Origin: an uncultured Flavobacterium sp.
GTDB lineage: Bacteria; Bacteroidota; Bacteroidia; Flavobacteriales; Flavobacteriaceae
Reading direction: 5' to 3'
Length of the DNA: 64,000 nucleotides
Assembly: GCA_937773775.1 (NCBI GenBank)
Contig: CALJVL010000014.1
Span: 1-64,000 of the forward strand
How positions within the stretch are numbered: position 1 is the stretch's first letter; the number at the start of each line of letters is the position of its first letter. A program made the translations under genes and the position numbers. Below the pieces are notes generated by a model. That model was not told where the DNA came from and did no database searches. It worked only from the letters and a program-made list of their open reading frames with translations. Positions 17,078 through 24,097 of this stretch are shown here, one piece after another.

Positions 17078-17339
17078 TACATTATTTCAAACAACTCCTG
17101 AAAATTTAGTCGAATTATTGCGTATTGCAGTAAGAGAGGAACTACTTAATTATCAAACTCCAGTAAGCACTCCAGATGAGGAACTTTTAACTCCAACTGA
17201 AGCGTGTGCATTTCTTAAAATTACAAAAACAACTATTTGGAGATGGCAAAAAAAAGGCAAAATTGATGTGTTTGGCACTGGTAAAATTCGATTTTACAAA
17301 AAAACTGATTTATTGAATTTACTAATCTTAAAAAAATAA
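17067..17339 (+). CDS. helix-turn-helix domain protein (HTH_17)
   Basis: 90 residues. A helical N-terminal part (ENLVELLRIAVREELLN) precedes an HTH_17 domain at about 38-85: LLTPTEACAFLKITKTTIWR, then WQKKGKIDVFGTGKIRFYKK. It is a second DNA-binding regulator in tandem with the preceding small HTH protein, directly before the primase-helicase gene (2-bp gap). It probably controls replication or excision of the element. Confidence 0.85.
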   Translation: MQSSTLFQTTPENLVELLRIAVREELLNYQTPVSTPDEELLTPTEACAFLKITKTTIWRWQKKGKIDVFGTGKIRFYKKTDLLNLLILKK

Positions 17340-17341
17340 TT

Positions 17342-18889
17342 ATGAGTGCATTGAAAAATATGATTGCCGATGATTATTTGAAAATAGTAGCCGATTTTGT
17401 TGTTGAACTTGAACTCAAGGCTAATGATAAAATTTTAAAAGAACTTGTCAATTCAATTAATGAAGTGGATTTCAAAATACTTGCATTTCCTGAAATAACA
17501 AAACTTAACCAAAGGCTTTCAGATTTAATGGCTCTTTTAAAAAGTGGTAAAAATGTGAGCCTTGAAATGGAAGCCGAAAGCATTGAAAAAAAGCTGCTAA
17601 CTTTTAAATTAAATAAAAACCACTACTTGGTACTTTGTATTGAGCAGTTATTGAAAATAGCTATTGAAAATGATTGGGGATTGTGCAAGAAGGATGGAAT
17701 TATATATTTATACAATGGCTCATACTGGAATGAAATTTCAAAGGAAGGGTTTCAATATTTCTTAGGAAGTATAGCATTGAAAATGGGAGTTGAAAAATTT
17801 AAGTCAAAAATTTATACTTTCAAAGACGAGTTGCATAAACAGTTTTTAGCTGAAGCATATTTGGAAACTCCAGTCACTGACAAAAATAAGGTATTGATAA
17901 ATCTTATGAATGGAACGTATGAAATTAGTCAAAAAGGGAAGGTTTTAAGGGAGTTTAGGAGAGAGGATTTCATTACTCATCAACTTCCTTTTGAGTTTAA
18001 TCCCGATGCTGAAGCACCAATTTTTATGAAGTATCTTGATGAAGTCTTACCAGATATTGACAAACAAAAAGTACTTGCGGAGTTTATGGGTTATATTTTC
18101 ACAAAAGGTTTGAAGCTGGAGAAAGCATTAGTGCTTTATGGAACGGGAGCAAATGGAAAAAGCGTATTCTTTGAAGTGCTTAATTCACTATTGGGAAGTG
18201 AAAACGTAAGCAATTACGCTATTGAAAGTTTAACGACTGACAACAACTACTCAAGGGCAAAAATCAATAATAAACTTGTCAACTATACCAGTGAAATGAG
18301 TGGTCGGCTTAATACTGATGCATTTAAGACTTTAGCTTCAACAGAAAAAATACAAGCACGTTTACCTTATTGTGAGCCTTTTGAGATTGTAGATTACGCA
18401 AAACTTATTTTCAATTGTAATGAGTTGCCTAAAGATACGGAACACACTGATGGATATTTCAGAAGGTTTTTAATAATTGGTTTTGATGTAACTATAGCTG
18501 AAGAAAATCAAGACAAAAAATTACATACAAAAATAATTGATAATGAACTAAGTGGCGTTTTCAATTGGATTTTAGTTGGTTTGGATAGACTTTTACTCCA
18601 AGAGAAATTTTCAAAATGTGACGCTATCAATAATGCCAAAAATGATTACGAAAAAATGACAGATAGTGTTATGCTTTATGTTGAAGAACTTGGGTACAAA
18701 AAAGATTCCAGCTATTATACTCCTGTCAAAACTTTATATGATGAGTATAAAATCTTTTGTCTTGACGATGGCTTTCGACCAGTAAACAAGACCAATTTTA
18801 TGAAACGACTTACACATCACAAAATCTATGTGAAGCGCATCGAGGTTGGAAATGTAGCTTATCTTAAAAGAGAACAAGGAATTTTCTAA
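17342..18889 (+). CDS. P4/D5-family primase-helicase (SF3 helicase)
   Basis: 515 residues. The C-terminal half is a superfamily 3 helicase as in phage P4 alpha and poxvirus D5 proteins: Walker A LYGTGANGKSVFFEVLNSLL near residue 267, the B/C region around VNYTSEMSGRLNTDAFKTL and KLIFNCNELPKDTEHTDGYF, then the arginine-rich FRRFLIIGF. The middle part (MNGTYEI, HQLPFEFNPDAEAP) is the D5 N-terminal domain. It unwinds the element origin. The stop overlaps the next ATG (TAATG), so helicase and primase-like protein are made together. Confidence 0.9.
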   Translation: MSALKNMIADDYLKIVADFVVELELKANDKILKELVNSINEVDFKILAFPEITKLNQRLSDLMALLKSGKNVSLEMEAESIEKKLLTFKLNKNHYLVLCIEQLLKIAIENDWGLCKKDGIIYLYNGSYWNEISKEGFQYFLGSIALKMGVEKFKSKIYTFKDELHKQFLAEAYLETPVTDKNKVLINLMNGTYEISQKGKVLREFRREDFITHQLPFEFNPDAEAPIFMKYLDEVLPDIDKQKVLAEFMGYIFTKGLKLEKALVLYGTGANGKSVFFEVLNSLLGSENVSNYAIESLTTDNNYSRAKINNKLVNYTSEMSGRLNTDAFKTLASTEKIQARLPYCEPFEIVDYAKLIFNCNELPKDTEHTDGYFRRFLIIGFDVTIAEENQDKKLHTKIIDNELSGVFNWILVGLDRLLLQEKFSKCDAINNAKNDYEKMTDSVMLYVEELGYKKDSSYYTPVKTLYDEYKIFCLDDGFRPVNKTNFMKRLTHHKIYVKRIEVGNVAYLKREQGIF

Positions 18890-19755
18890 TGTATCAAAAC
18901 ACACTTGATAAAAGTAGTAAGAAGTTTGTTTGCCCGAATTGCAAGAAACGCTCCTTTGTAAGGTTCGTGGATAGTGAAACGGGCAGCTATCTTGCTGAAA
19001 ATTATGGTCGATGTGATAGGGAAAGTGAGTGCAGATACTATTCTCATCCAGCAAACGAAAAAAAGCATTTCAGCATATCCAAAACATCTGAAATTATTCC
19101 AACAAGTTACATCGGGATACACATAATGAACGAAACTGAAACAGATTACTGTCAAAATAACTTTGTAAAATTTCTACTGAACCACTTTACGGTAAGACAA
19201 GTGGGAATAACATTGGAAGTATATCATATCGGAACTTCTAAACACTGGAATGGAGCGAGTATCTTTTGGCAAATAGACTCAAAAAATAGGGTGCGTACTG
19301 GCAAAATTATGCTTTATAATGCAAGTAGTGGTAAAAGAATAAAAGAGCCTTATAATCACGTTAATTGGGTTCATAGCGTACTAAAGTTAAAAGGCTTCAA
19401 CCTCAAGCAATGTTTGTTTGGTTTGCATAGAATTAATATTGAATTGAGTAAACCAATTGCAATTGTTGAAAGTGAAAAAACTGCAATTATTATGAGCCTT
19501 GTTGCTCCAGATTTTATTTGGTTAGCGACTGGAAGCAAGGCAAATTTAAAAGAGGAGTTACTCAAGTCATTAAGAAATCGAAAAATAATCCTGCATCCAG
19601 ATTGCGGCGAATTTGAAGATTGGCAAAAAGTGCAACTTCAACTAAAAGCAAAAGGATATAAAATCGCAATGAGTAAACTACTGGAGCAAATGGAACTGAA
19701 ACGAGGTTTTGATTTAGCAGATTATTATTTGAAAGATGTATATGCTATTTGCTAA
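18889..19755 (+). CDS. zinc-ribbon/toprim-like primase partner (DUF6371-like)
   Basis: 288 residues. A zinc ribbon at the N-terminus uses Cys15, Cys18, Cys42 and Cys48 (CPNCKKRSF and GRCDRESEC). A toprim-like part near residues 190-250 has PIAIVESEKTAIIMSL, then IWLATGSKANLK and IILHPDCGEFEDW, the order of acidic residues expected for a DnaG-like metal site. This resembles DUF6371 proteins that sit beside D5/P4 helicases in Bacteroidota elements. It probably primes element replication. Translationally coupled to the helicase by TAATG. Confidence 0.8.
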   Translation: MYQNTLDKSSKKFVCPNCKKRSFVRFVDSETGSYLAENYGRCDRESECRYYSHPANEKKHFSISKTSEIIPTSYIGIHIMNETETDYCQNNFVKFLLNHFTVRQVGITLEVYHIGTSKHWNGASIFWQIDSKNRVRTGKIMLYNASSGKRIKEPYNHVNWVHSVLKLKGFNLKQCLFGLHRINIELSKPIAIVESEKTAIIMSLVAPDFIWLATGSKANLKEELLKSLRNRKIILHPDCGEFEDWQKVQLQLKAKGYKIAMSKLLEQMELKRGFDLADYYLKDVYAIC

Positions 19756-19861
19756 ACTATAGTTCTGTAAAAAAGGGATAAGGTAATCTGACACTTAAAA
19801 ATAATAATAATTAGAGATTAAGAAAGTACAAAAGGCGTTTTATTGGCTCGCTTTTTTTATG

Positions 19862-19887
19862 AAATATCACTAAAAGTGGGTATTGTA
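19862..19887 (+). promoter_or_regulatory. operator-like repeat, copy 1
   Basis: The segment aaatatcactaaaagtgggt followed by attgta is repeated exactly at 20235-20260. It contains the dyad CACTaaaAGTG. Its ttg lies about 21 bp before a TATATTTG box, so it overlaps the -33 region of the promoter of the small Cys-rich gene. Confidence 0.55.
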
Positions 19888-19905
19888 ATAATGATTTATA
19901 AAAAC

Positions 19906-19913
19906 TATATTTG
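19906..19913 (+). promoter_or_regulatory. -7 promoter box for the small Cys-rich protein gene
   Basis: TATATTTG matches TAnnTTTG with a ttg at 19883-19885 in the -33 position, 28 bp before the ATG. Confidence 0.6.
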
Positions 19914-19941
19914 AAATATTATTAACTTAAATTAAAAGAAA

Positions 19942-20157
19942 ATGAAAAATTTATTATTTTCGTTATTATTAACTTTTGGTCTTCTTGGTTTTACAACTAA
20001 TAATGTAATAACTCCTGATGTACAGATTGCTAAAAAAAGTACCGAGACCGTTGAGTGCAAATGGGCACAATGTTCGGCTACTGCTAAGAGTACTGGAAAG
20101 AGATGTAAGCATTGCGTCTCTGAAAAGGGAGATACTTATTGCTGGCAACACGATTAA
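19942..20157 (+). CDS. small exported Cys-rich protein
   Basis: 71 residues: a signal peptide (MKNLLFSLLLTFGLLGF) and a compact cysteine-rich C-terminal half with CKWAQCSATAKSTGKRCKHC, then YCWQHD. The Cys/His spacing resembles the short 'C..a.tksG.RCk......YCw.H' zinc-binding repeats seen in many small bacterial proteins. Its function is unknown. It has its own promoter within the element, overlapped by an operator-like repeat. A short overlapping frame at 20018 is a shadow. Confidence 0.7.
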   Translation: MKNLLFSLLLTFGLLGFTTNNVITPDVQIAKKSTETVECKWAQCSATAKSTGKRCKHCVSEKGDTYCWQHD

Positions 20158-20234
20158 TATTACCCGTTTAACTAAGAAAGTCGAACCATTACGGAGCGCC
20201 TTTTTTCGTTTAAATAGTAAAGTGACTTTAGACT

Positions 20235-20260
20235 AAATATCACTAAAAGTGGGTATTGTA
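20235..20260 (+). promoter_or_regulatory. operator-like repeat, copy 2
   Basis: Exact copy of 19862-19887. About 20 bp after its ttg comes a TACTTTG-like word, and about 35 bp further a terminator (20329-20357). A short transcript without an obvious reading frame could therefore start here. Confidence 0.5.
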
Positions 20261-20328
20261 CTACTGACTTTAATATTGTTACTTTGAGATATAAGAAATT
20301 AAAATACCCCAAAAACAAATAATCCACT

Positions 20329-20357
20329 AAAAGAGCAACCTAAACAGTTGCTCTTTT
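20329..20357. terminator. terminator with stem aaagagcaac
   Basis: aaaagagcaac pairs with gttgctctttt, with T-rich tails on both strands. It separates the + strand region from the convergent - strand gene ending at 20359. Confidence 0.8.
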
Positions 20358-20358
20358 T

Positions 20359-20592
20359 TTAAATCTTAATCTTATCAAGGTATTTATCTAAACGCTCCCC
20401 TTGTTTGAAAGTCTGTTTGTAGAGGATTTTATTAGTCTGTATATCATAGAACACCTCACAGTAAAAGTCGTTGATTACATAAAGACTAATTGCTATACTT
20501 TCTTTGATATGCGTATCTACGTGGACACCCAAAGACCAAACCGCCTCATATTGCTCAACCTCTGAAAGTCTTAAAAATTCATAGAGTTTCAT
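20359..20592 (-). CDS. uncharacterised 77-residue protein
   Basis: Not recognised. The protein begins MKLYEFLRLSEVEQYEAVWS and continues with a beta-rich middle (VINDFYCEVFYDIQTNKIL) and a basic C-terminus. Short proteins of this layout are found in Bacteroidota mobile elements. Its ATG overlaps the TGA of the small upstream frame at 20589-20720 (ATGA), implying coupled translation, and a terminator follows its stop closely. No function is assigned. Confidence 0.65.
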   Translation of the reverse strand: MKLYEFLRLSEVEQYEAVWSLGVHVDTHIKESIAISLYVINDFYCEVFYDIQTNKILYKQTFKQGERLDKYLDKIKI

Positions 20593-20720
20593 TTGCGTTT
20601 ATTTTTAAACTGCTTTGTAAAATCATCCTCCTCAATCCCAACAGGAAACAAAAGATTAAAGATACAATTCAAAGAGTATCTAATATATCTGATGAAGTAA
20701 GGGCGTTTCTTTTTGCTCAC
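20589..20720 (-). CDS. possible 43-residue small protein, coupled to the downstream gene
   Basis: A GTG-started frame with an AGGA-like word just upstream (taggagtg). The sequence is basic at the start (SKKKRPYFIRYIRYSL), has a short hydrophobic stretch (NCIFNLLFPVG) and ends in EEDDFTKQFKNKRK. Its stop overlaps the ATG of the 77-residue gene by the ATGA arrangement, which argues that it is translated. It is not a known family and could still be a chance frame. Confidence 0.4.
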   Translation of the reverse strand: MSKKKRPYFIRYIRYSLNCIFNLLFPVGIEEDDFTKQFKNKRK

Positions 20721-20833
20721 TCCTAAAGATAATAAAATATTTTATTCTAAAACTAAATAACTTAACATAGAAGTTTAACCGTATGATTTTTATTACACTT
20801 ATATTTGATGTTACTAACTTAAACCCTCAATAA

Positions 20834-21847
20834 ATGAAAAAAAATATATTAGTTGTATTAATAGGGGTAGCTATGTTATATTCTTGTTCGTCAGAGAATA
20901 GTAATGATTCAATTTCTGATTCAATTCCTATCTCTGTTGCAGTACCTAATGCTCCATCAGAATTAATTAGAGTGCCATCAGTTGATGATTCGAAAAATCT
21001 TAGATTTATGTGGACAGATAACTCAAGCGATGAAACAGGCTTTAAAATAGAAAGAAAAGTAAATTCGGGACCTTATGAGGTTTTCCAAAATCTAAGTGCG
21101 AATATAGTTGATTTTACATTTTCTAATTTAGCAGCAAATACAACTTATTCATATCGTATTTGTTCGTACAATAATAAAGGGAATTCTATTTTTTATTCTA
21201 ATGAATATACTGTTAGCACAGATATAGATAGAAATGCGTATACCAATATAAAGATTGGTAGTCAAATATGGATGAAAGAAAATTACACCGTTACAAAATA
21301 TAAGAATGGTGATATTATTCCTAAAATGCAACAAGGTCAGGCAGTTTTAACATCGACAGGATATGTTTTATGGAGTAGTTTAAAGGATTTTGGAGCCTAT
21401 ATGAATTCAGGGTCTAGCACTACGTCAGTAAATTACAGTAATTTTTATAATTGGTATGCGGTAAATGATTCTAGAGGATTGGCTCCAGAGGGTTGGCATA
21501 TTCCGACAAAAGAAGATTGGAATATTTTACAGGAATATTTAGGTGGGAGTTTAGTTGCAGGAGGGAAAATGAAGATGGAATCGAGTAGTTGGCGTAACCC
21601 AAATACAGGTGCCACTAATATTAGTAATTTTTCAGGTTTACCGAGTGGTTATTTTAAATTTAATGGAACTGCTTCTGGCAGTACTGGATCTGATAACGGA
21701 GCCTCAAGTTACTTTTGGAGTTCTACAGAATTTGATTCACAACAAGCTTATAATTATCGATTGAGATACGATAGTACAAGTTTAATTGAATCGTATGTTA
21801 GCGATTATAAAGTTCAAGGAATGACAATTCGTTGTATAAAGAATTAG
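20834..21847 (+). CDS. lipoprotein with fibronectin type III and FISUMP domains
   Basis: 337 residues. A lipoprotein signal with lipobox LYSCSS puts Cys18 at the mature N-terminus. About 38-115 is a fibronectin type III domain (APSELIRVPSVDDSKNLRFM, DNSSDETGFKIERK). About 122-337 is the Fibrobacter succinogenes major paralogous (FISUMP) domain: IGSQIWMKENYTVTKYKNGD, YNWYAVNDSRGLAPEGWHIP, SGLPSGYF and YFWSSTEF. These are cell-surface proteins of unknown role, possibly adhesion or substrate binding. It is island cargo, apparently with its own start region. Confidence 0.85.
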   Translation: MKKNILVVLIGVAMLYSCSSENSNDSISDSIPISVAVPNAPSELIRVPSVDDSKNLRFMWTDNSSDETGFKIERKVNSGPYEVFQNLSANIVDFTFSNLAANTTYSYRICSYNNKGNSIFYSNEYTVSTDIDRNAYTNIKIGSQIWMKENYTVTKYKNGDIIPKMQQGQAVLTSTGYVLWSSLKDFGAYMNSGSSTTSVNYSNFYNWYAVNDSRGLAPEGWHIPTKEDWNILQEYLGGSLVAGGKMKMESSSWRNPNTGATNISNFSGLPSGYFKFNGTASGSTGSDNGASSYFWSSTEFDSQQAYNYRLRYDSTSLIESYVSDYKVQGMTIRCIKN

Positions 21848-21904
21848 ATGTTATGCATTTAAAGTAACTTACTATCATAATATATTTAATAAATAAAATA
21901 TTAT

Positions 21905-21918
21905 GTGATGCATATCAC
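21905..21918. promoter_or_regulatory. dyad GTGATgcatATCAC upstream of the P63C gene
   Basis: A perfect 5-bp inverted repeat around gcat in the AT-rich region 70 bp before the P63C start; a plausible repressor site, CRP/FNR-like in spacing. Binding is inferred only from symmetry. Confidence 0.3.
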
Positions 21919-21987
21919 ACATATATACTAGTTGCCATACAGATTGGTATGACGGTGAAAAATAGTACAACACAAATAAAATTATAT

Positions 21988-22923
21988 ATGAGCAAAAAAC
22001 TATATCCTGAAGTTAAATATAAAGGACAAATTGAAATTGGAGAATTTAAAATATCTTGTGCTGTTTTAGATGATGGACAAAGAATTTTGGTAGACAGAAG
22101 TTTAGCAAATGCTTTAGGAATTAAAGGAAGCGGAGCATATTGGCAAAAGAAAAAAGAGAAAAATAGCGCTTTACTTCCTGAGTATATTTCAGCAAACTAT
22201 TTAACACCTTTCATAAGCGAAGAAGTTAGGCTAAAGCTATCTAGAACAGTAGTTTACAAAGACATAGATGGAGTACTAAACGAAGGAATTTCAGCAACTG
22301 GAATCATAGATATTTGTGATATTTGGCAACAAGCGGATAGAAAAGGCGCTTTGGAAAATAAGGTAAATGCTAAAATTGCTGCTGAAAATGCTTATATAAT
22401 TTTCAAAGGTTTTGCTAATATTGGTATTACTGCTTTAGTTGATGAAGCTACAGGATATCAATTTGATAGAGAGAAAGACGAACTTCAAAAAATATTAAAA
22501 AAATATATTAGTGAGGAATTATTGCCTTGGCAAAAAAGATTCCCAGATATATTTTACAAAGAACTTTTTAGATTAAATGGGTGGGATTTTACAGTAAATG
22601 GAATTAAAAAAAGACCAGGAGTAATTGGAACTTGGACTAAAAAATTAATCTATGAAGAATTGCCCAAAGGTGTCTTAGATGAATTACAAAAAAATATTCC
22701 TAAAAGCGCCACAGGAAATAATACTGTCCGTTATCATCAATTGTTAACAGAAGATATTGGAAGCCCACATCTAACAGCACAAATAAATCAAATTGTTACT
22801 TTATTCCAATTGTCAGACAATATGCAAAATATGTGGCAACAATTTGAAAAACTTCAATCAAGACAAAATGGGCAATTAGAGTTACCATTTAGTTTTGATA
22901 AAAATGGTCATACTATTGAATGA
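21988..22923 (+). CDS. P63C domain-containing protein
   Basis: 311 residues from ATG 21988; an in-frame ATG at 21949 would add 13 residues but the similarity-like start is MSKKLYPEVKYKGQIEIGEF. The N-terminal part resembles phage antirepressor-type KilA/Bro-like modules (VLDDGQRILVDRSLANALGI). The C-terminal part carries the P63C block with FYKELFRLNGWDF, KKRPGVIGTWTKKLIYEELP and KGVLDELQKN. The domain is named from phages; its molecular role is unknown. A dyad sits upstream and a terminator downstream, so it is probably a single-gene unit. Confidence 0.8.
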   Translation: MSKKLYPEVKYKGQIEIGEFKISCAVLDDGQRILVDRSLANALGIKGSGAYWQKKKEKNSALLPEYISANYLTPFISEEVRLKLSRTVVYKDIDGVLNEGISATGIIDICDIWQQADRKGALENKVNAKIAAENAYIIFKGFANIGITALVDEATGYQFDREKDELQKILKKYISEELLPWQKRFPDIFYKELFRLNGWDFTVNGIKKRPGVIGTWTKKLIYEELPKGVLDELQKNIPKSATGNNTVRYHQLLTEDIGSPHLTAQINQIVTLFQLSDNMQNMWQQFEKLQSRQNGQLELPFSFDKNGHTIE

Positions 22924-22998
22924 AAAATCGATTTAGCAATAGCTATTTAGCAAGATTGTTAATTTATTGGGATTACTGAATATAAAAACACAAATCAA

Positions 22999-23023
22999 GT
23001 CACCAGAAACGGTGGCTTTTTTT
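22999..23023 (+). terminator. terminator after the P63C gene
   Basis: Short stem gtcacc/ggtggc with a 6-nt loop and a run of seven T. Confidence 0.7.
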
Positions 23024-23084
23024 ATGCCTAAAAAACAGATTTTACTTTAATTTATTATAAAAGTAAATAAACGTAAATACAACT

Positions 23085-23219
23085 ATGAAAACAACCAATC
23101 TACTTTTTAGAATATCACTAGATGATAAAAGAATAATTCAAGAACGTGCTAAATCATTGCACTTGTCAGTGTCTAGTTATATTAGAATGACTGTTTTGAC
23201 TACTAATAAAATACAATAA
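23085..23219 (+). CDS. small ribbon-helix-helix protein (MobC-like)
   Basis: A 44-residue protein: MKTTNLLFRISLDDKRIIQE, then RAKSLHLSVSSYIRMTVLTT. This is the one-strand, two-helix pattern of ribbon-helix-helix DNA-binding proteins and matches the usual MobC/plasmid mobilisation accessory line 'F.is..dk..i...A......s.SeYiR.a.l'. A MobC normally works with a relaxase at an oriT. No relaxase gene is present, so this may be a remnant or an orphan regulator. The next gene follows after 6 bp. Confidence 0.65.
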   Translation: MKTTNLLFRISLDDKRIIQERAKSLHLSVSSYIRMTVLTTNKIQ

Positions 23220-23225
23220 AATACT

Positions 23226-23492
23226 ATGGGTGATTTTAAAGGAGTTAGGAATGTAGGAGGACGACCAGTCGGGTCTGGTAATATTTATAATAAAACTATT
23301 AAGAAAATGATAGCCGAGATTGTAGAAAATAATCTTGAAACATTACAAGCTGAACTTGACCAAATGAAGCCAAGCGAAAAAGCAAGAATAATCATTTCGC
23401 TATTAGAACACGTTTCGCCGAAATTAAGAAGCATTGAAACGAATGATATAAAAGATACCACATTCAAACCAATCAGCATCAAACTAAATTAA
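23226..23492 (+). CDS. DUF5681-like small protein (GRPxGSxN motif)
   Basis: 88 residues. The N-terminal VGGRPVGSGNIYNKTIKKMI is the GRPkGSxN motif found at the start of DUF5681 and terminase-small-subunit-like proteins. A helical part follows (ENNLETLQAELDQMKPSEKA, RIIISLLEHVSPK) that in such proteins mediates oligomerisation on DNA. It is in a three-gene run with the RHH gene and the last small gene of the element. A DNA-recognition role is inferred. Confidence 0.65.
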   Translation: MGDFKGVRNVGGRPVGSGNIYNKTIKKMIAEIVENNLETLQAELDQMKPSEKARIIISLLEHVSPKLRSIETNDIKDTTFKPISIKLN

Positions 23493-23747
23493 ATGGAAAA
23501 GAATATTGAAACATTCGAGCAGCTGATGGAATTTATAGAAGCGAATAATTTATCGATTGATCAAATAGCCAAATTGACGAAGGAAACGATAGACTTGCAT
23601 ATTATGTTTTATTCAGATAAAAATGAGTTGAAGGCAGATTTAAAAACCTATTGGGAACAATGGAACCATACAACCGAGCGACCGTTATTTCTAGGAGCAG
23701 ATTTCCCGTTTGATATTAAGAAATTTTGGACTGCAAGAATAAAATAA
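23493..23747 (+). CDS. uncharacterised 84-residue protein at the element's right end
   Basis: Not recognised. It starts directly after the stop of the DUF5681-like gene (0-bp gap). The sequence is acidic and helical (ETFEQLMEFIEANNLSIDQI) with an aromatic C-terminus (WEQWNHTTERPLFLG). The stop codon abuts the right GCATT iteron array. Confidence 0.6.
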   Translation: MEKNIETFEQLMEFIEANNLSIDQIAKLTKETIDLHIMFYSDKNELKADLKTYWEQWNHTTERPLFLGADFPFDIKKFWTARIK

Positions 23748-23769
23748 AATGCACGAAATGCACGAAATG
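23748..23769 (-). repeat. right GCATT iterons, inverted relative to 16454-16478
   Basis: aatgcacgaaatgcacgaaa, continued by tg, gives three copies of GCATT on the minus strand. The copies on both sides of the element body share the word gcatttcgtgcatt. Confidence 0.6.
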
Positions 23770-23817
23770 TAGCTATAACAAACATCTTTTTTTTTATTAA
23801 AACAATATAAAATTATA

Positions 23818-23851
23818 GGTTAATGTTATTTACAATACAATAATCGTACAA
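23818..23851 (-). repeat. right terminal inverted repeat, possible integrase arm site
   Basis: Reverse complement starts TTGTACGATTA and ends taacattaacc, matching 15093-15122. Confidence 0.55.
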
Positions 23852-23865
23852 ATAAATAAAAAAAT

Positions 23866-23904
23866 AAACCCTAATTACTTAATTTATAAGTTATTAGGGT
23901 TTTT
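23866..23904 (+). terminator. terminator at the right end of the element
   Basis: aaaccctaattactt pairs with aagttattagggttt apart from small mismatches, followed by T. It replaces the host terminator next to the tRNA 3' end, so it is part of the element. Confidence 0.7.
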
Positions 23905-23909
23905 CATTG

Positions 23910-23983
23910 TGGAGAATATCGGATTCGAACCGATCACCTCTTGCCTGCCAGGCAAGCACTCTAGCCAAATGAGCTAATCCCCC
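23910..23983 (-). tRNA. tRNA-Ala (anticodon GGC)
   Basis: Read on the minus strand: acceptor GGGGGAT/ATTCTCC with discriminator A, D stem GCTC/GAGT, anticodon stem CTTGC/GCAAG around loop CTGGCAG (anticodon GGC), and T arm ATCGG-TTCGAAT-CCGAT. The G3-U70 wobble pair and A73 are the classic alanine identity elements. CCA is not encoded. Its 3' end is the integration target of the adjacent elements, and the gene remains intact. Confidence 0.95.
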
Positions 23984-24097
23984 AGAACTGCCGCAAATAT
24001 ACTATAAAAAACACATATTTTGAAAAACAACTTTCAATTCTTTTAAAAATGTGATGTTTACTATTAATATTTATAACTTTACATCAAAACAACTTAA

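Larger units (their letters stand above)
14979..23921. mobile_element. 8.9-kb integrative element at tRNA-Ala(GGC)
   Basis: Bounded by direct repeats of TGTGGAGAATATCG (14979-14992 and 23908-23921); the right copy is part of the intact tRNA-Ala gene. Inside are an integrase right at the left end, two small HTH proteins, a P4/D5-type primase-helicase, a toprim-like protein, a lipoprotein, a P63C protein and small DNA-binding proteins. There are no capsid, tail or relaxase genes. The plan is that of a phage satellite or a mobilisable element that lost its relaxase. Confidence 0.85.

Noticed and set aside
14979..23921. Complete prophage
   Set aside because: No capsid, portal, tail or lysis genes; only integration, replication and small DNA-binding genes.
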